Positions 5,735-6,703 of a stretch of 6,703 bases of DNA are shown here, piece after piece; position 1 is the first letter of the stretch; every line of letters starts with the position of its first letter. Below the pieces are notes generated by a model that saw only the letters and a list, made by a program, of their open reading frames with translations, did no database searches and had not been told where the DNA came from. Location of the stretch: contig JAABVY010000176.1 in assembly GCA_011777135.1 (NCBI GenBank), positions 7,712 through 14,414 on the forward strand. Reading direction: 5' to 3'. This stretch comes from Candidatus Zixiibacteriota bacterium (GTDB lineage Bacteria > Zixibacteria > MSB-5A5 > JAABVY01). A program made the translations under genes and the position numbers.

Positions 5735-6703
5735 AAATATATTGATTGTCTCATACTACTTTCCGCCTATGGGGCTGGGAGGAGTGCAGCGGGCCGCCAA
5801 AAGTGCCAAGTATCTTGCGCAGGCCGGATGGAATGTACATGTGCTGGCAGGTGATCCTGATAACTACCCGATAAAGGATAAGTCGCTGCTGGATGATCTT
5901 CCTGAGGAAGTTGAGATAAACTACCTGAACGACCCGATAGCAGTGCATGCAAAACTGAAAGCCGATCATGATTACATATTGAAAGGCCGCTCGAATTTTT
6001 TGCGGCGCATTGTACAAATTCCGGATTCGAAAAAGTTCTGGGCCGACAGGGCAACAAAAACCGCAGAGGAAATTATCCATGAACATTCGATCCCTTACCT
6101 TCTGACAACTTCCCCGCCGCCCTCGGTACATACAATTGGAATCAATCTGAAACGGGATTTCCATATCTCCTGGCTGGCTGATTTCCGGGACCCCTGGTTC
6201 GCTGATTCAGAAAAACCTATCACGTTCCTGCATAAATCTCTCCAGCAGAATCTTGAGAATAATATAATCGAATATGCCGACTTGATTACAGGTGTGACCT
6301 CAGCTCACGTCAGTGGCCTGCAAGAAAGATATAAGCAGTTCAAGAATAAGATACATCACATTCCCAATGGGTTCGACAGAGATGATTTTGAAGAGCTGAA
6401 GGAATCATTTCCGGAGAAGCTGATCCTTGCTCACGGCGGAACGCTCTGCAGCTCTCATACAGTCGAGGCATTCTTCGAAGCATTGCTGACATTGGAAGAG
6501 GAGGTGCGGTCCGGGGTAGAATTCTGGCAGATTGGTGCGGTAGACCAGGGAATCCATAGCATGCTCCTCTCCCGCTTTGCCGATAAAATCAAGATAGAAT
6601 TCATGGGATACATGAACCATAAGCACACATTAAGGCAACTCGCCAATTCATCGGCTATAGTCGTATTTGGCGGAGTGGACAGAAAAAGTCTCAATATTAT
6701 TCC
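5718..6703 (+). CDS. Glycosyltransferase, GT4-like, 3' end outside the window
   Basis: The frame is open from TTG 5718 to the window edge (328 codons plus 2 bases) without a stop. It begins MPRKAKNILIVSYYFPPMG. The N-terminal GT-B half has the glycine-rich FPPMGLGGVQR (15-25), TTSPPPSVH and DFRDPWF (155-161), the last typical of GT4 enzymes of the Glyco_trans_4 type. The linker HIPNGFD ends near residue 220, followed by the donor-binding half (LILAHGGTL, FWQIGAVD, IEFMGYMNHKHTL). The sequence is cut at SLNII, just before the place where relatives carry the K-L-F-E-Y and E-x7-E region, so the catalytic C-terminus cannot be checked. Relatives are about 400-430 residues, so roughly 70-100 are missing. 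It overlaps the previous glycosyltransferase by 17 nt and has its own strong ribosome site. The role is probably surface polysaccharide assembly; the sugar is unknown. Confidence 0.88.
   Translation, partial: MPRKAKNILIVSYYFPPMGLGGVQRAAKSAKYLAQAGWNVHVLAGDPDNYPIKDKSLLDDLPEEVEINYLNDPIAVHAKLKADHDYILKGRSNFLRRIVQIPDSKKFWADRATKTAEEIIHEHSIPYLLTTSPPPSVHTIGINLKRDFHISWLADFRDPWFADSEKPITFLHKSLQQNLENNIIEYADLITGVTSAHVSGLQERYKQFKNKIHHIPNGFDRDDFEELKESFPEKLILAHGGTLCSSHTVEAFFEALLTLEEEVRSGVEFWQIGAVDQGIHSMLLSRFADKIKIEFMGYMNHKHTLRQLANSSAIVVFGGVDRKSLNII

Noticed and set aside
5751..6164. 137-codon minus-strand frame
   Set aside because: It is opposite the well-supported N-terminal half of the second glycosyltransferase; its Cys-rich, irregular translation looks like antisense noise.
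1..6703. RNA genes, CRISPR arrays, insertion sequences, attachment sites
   Set aside because: Coding sequence covers nearly every base on one strand; no tRNA-like cloverleaf, spaced direct repeats, transposase or terminal inverted repeats were seen by eye.

Overview
This window looks like part of one tightly packed + strand operon from a Gram-negative bacterium. It holds five consecutive genes with almost no DNA between them. The first is cut by the left edge and the last by the right edge. An apolipoprotein N-acyltransferase implies an outer membrane and a lipoprotein pathway. The large exported beta-propeller protein ends in a YPNP-type FlgD-like/T9SS-type-A domain. Together with the Lnt variant (TNDTWWG, RAVENRRW), this points by inference to the FCB side of the tree (Zixibacteria, Marinimicrobia, KSB1, Bacteroidetes-like groups) rather than Proteobacteria. 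Base composition looks close to balanced and similar from gene to gene, with no sign of recent insertion.

Layout: 2-1498, lnt without its first few dozen codons. 1495-3696, a secreted 733-residue protein with a signal peptide, fourteen propeller-blade motifs and a C-terminal Ig-like sorting/anchoring domain. 3699-4673, a FemAB/GNAT-fold acyltransferase of the kind found in exopolysaccharide loci. 4673-5734, a GT-B glycosyltransferase (GT4-like). 5718-6703, a second GT4-like glycosyltransferase that starts at TTG and runs off the right edge. The junctions are ATGA (4-nt overlap), a 2-nt gap, TGATG (1-nt overlap) and a 17-nt overlap, which suggests a single transcript with translational coupling. 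No RNA gene, mobile element, CRISPR array, terminator or convincing promoter is visible, and no stretch of 300 bases lacks a gene.

How the genes may fit together (inference): Lnt completes lipoproteins in the inner membrane. The propeller protein is exported, probably to the cell surface. The FemAB-like protein and the two glycosyltransferases would build or decorate a surface polysaccharide or glycoconjugate. The common theme is cell-envelope assembly. No known named system is recognised.

The features most worth a second look are three. First, a dnaX-like arrangement (SD-like AGGGAG, in-frame A AAA AAG, downstream hairpin) near the 3' end of lnt, whose -1 frame stops exactly against the next start codon. 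Second, a 14-blade double propeller that lacks any kinase or regulator module. Third, the propeller/FemAB/glycosyltransferase gene combination itself.
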